Positions 6,559-7,054 of a DNA stretch of 7,054 nucleotides are shown here, one piece after another. Numbering within the stretch: the first letter of the stretch is position 1; each line of letters starts with the position of its first letter. The notes beneath the pieces are model-generated. The model was not told where the DNA came from, made no database searches, and was given only the letters and a program-made list of their open reading frames with translations. The stretch covers positions 1 through 7,054 of the forward strand of contig CALZNR010000070.1 of the NCBI GenBank assembly GCA_945827565.1. Direction: 5' to 3'. The position numbers and the translations under genes are program-made. This DNA is from an uncultured Prevotella sp. (GTDB taxonomy: Bacteria > Bacteroidota > Bacteroidia > Bacteroidales > Bacteroidaceae).

Positions 6559-6945
6559 ATGATAACACAAGAAGAAAAAAACGTGAGAGAACATCTGGTG
6601 GCTGAAGTGGACACTCTGCTTCACACCAGTCCCAAAAAGGTGGTAAGATGGAAGGGCACCATGCTCGACCTGATAGAGGCGGTGCACACTGCCTATACCA
6701 CAGGACTGCTGCGCGACGAGTGGGGAAACCCGCGACTGTTCAAGGTGGTGGCTGCAAGGGCATGCGTGTGCGTGGGACATAAACGCTACAAAAACGCCGC
6801 CGTGATGGCGGCATCGGCAAGAAGAAGAAAGGGGTTGCGCTCGTTTCCCTTTATGACACGCTACACCTACATGCTCAGCAAAAACCCGAATGCAACACCC
6901 CTGCTCGACATGCTGGAAACAAAACACGAGAACACACCACAATAA
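6559..6945 (+). CDS. Small basic protein, possible RteC-like C-terminal domain
   Basis: 128-residue protein with no signal peptide or membrane segment. I do not recognise it with certainty. Residues 29-50, with W31-K-G then D37-L-I-E and a following helix to TTGL, resemble the start of the C-terminal domain of RteC, a regulator of excision in Bacteroides CTnDOT-type elements. The later R-R-R-K-G-L-R-S-F-P-F-M stretch (88-99) fits that domain's basic RK..R..F region. If so, it is a stand-alone C-terminal half lacking the RteC N-terminal part, possibly DNA-binding. It runs divergently from dapB, has its own promoter, and an A-rich leader supports the ATG at 6559. No integrase, mobilisation or rteA/rteB gene is visible next to it. 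The overlapping minus-strand frame is rich in His and Cys and crosses both promoters, so I reject it. The existence of the gene is well supported; its family is not. Confidence 0.7.
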   Translation: MITQEEKNVREHLVAEVDTLLHTSPKKVVRWKGTMLDLIEAVHTAYTTGLLRDEWGNPRLFKVVAARACVCVGHKRYKNAAVMAASARRRKGLRSFPFMTRYTYMLSKNPNATPLLDMLETKHENTPQ

Positions 6946-6955
6946 TCCCAAATAG

Positions 6956-6985
6956 GCCATGAGCGTGATGATAACTGCTTATGGC
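6956..6985 (+). terminator. Inverted repeat after the RteC-like gene, possible terminator
   Basis: GCCATGAGC at 6956-6964 pairs with GCTTATGGC at 6977-6985, giving a 9-bp stem with one G-U pair and a 12-base loop. It starts 11 bases after the stop codon, which suits a transcript end. No T-run follows (AGGTTCTATAAA), so it is not a classic intrinsic terminator. It could instead be a protein-binding palindrome or an mRNA-stabilising hairpin. Confidence 0.35.
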
Positions 6986-7054
6986 AGGTTCTATAAATGA
7001 GCTTTGATGGGATTTTGTTCTATCTTCGAGCAGATTTGATACCGAAGAGAGGGC
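6986..7054. other. Right end of the window, no identified gene
   Basis: No recognised feature. An ATG at 6997 opens a plus-strand frame that stays open for 19 codons to the end of the window (MSFDGILFYLRADLIPKRG). It could be the start of a gene cut off by the contig end, but this is too short to judge. A weak 6-bp inverted repeat, TCTTCG at 7023-7028 and CGAAGA at 7043-7048, is also present. No adapter sequence is seen here, unlike the left end. Confidence 0.3.

Noticed and set aside
6415..6960. 181-residue open frame on the minus strand opposite the RteC-like gene
   Set aside because: It crosses both predicted promoters, is rich in His, Cys and Phe as expected for an antisense shadow, and shows no recognisable domain.

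Overview
The window looks like a complete assembly contig, or one end of one, from a member of the Bacteroidota, most likely order Bacteroidales and possibly Prevotellaceae. This rests on several points. Both promoters match the Bacteroidota -7 consensus TAnnTTTG. Start codons lack Shine-Dalgarno sequences and often have A-rich leaders. An Omp28-like secreted protein carries a type IX secretion-type C-terminal domain. The signal peptidase has the long form with an SSLEKSL active-site box, which I associate with Bacteroidota. The genus is an inference.

Bases 1-44 are not genomic. They are an Illumina Nextera library adapter: the last bases of P5, an i5 index reading ACTGCATA, and the Read 1/transposon-end sequence. 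Biological sequence starts at base 45, and the first gene is cut there.

Bases 45-6335 hold six genes, all on the minus strand and tightly packed, with gaps of 18, 18, 3, 54 and 30 bases. In transcription order they are: dapB (lysine/diaminopimelate synthesis); lepB (active signal peptidase I); a second S26 signal-peptidase homologue that has lost its catalytic Ser and Lys; a WbqC-family protein; a large secreted Omp28-like protein with a thioredoxin-type CxxC motif and a C-terminal sorting domain; and a secreted subtilisin-like (S8) protease truncated by the contig end. A promoter at about 6425-6458 can drive the whole set. The first four genes are envelope and housekeeping functions. The last two are exported proteins that would be substrates of LepB and, at least for the Omp28-like protein, of type IX secretion.

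Bases 6336-6558 are a divergent promoter region. On the plus strand, 6559-6945 encodes a small basic protein that weakly resembles the C-terminal part of RteC-type regulators from Bacteroides conjugative elements. A 9-bp-stem inverted repeat follows its stop codon, and the last ~70 bases hold nothing I can identify.

No tRNA, rRNA, CRISPR array or complete mobile element is visible. The observations most worth a second look are the adapter artefact (it gives the protease a false C-terminus), the catalytically dead signal-peptidase paralogue beside the active one, and the unplaced RteC-like gene.
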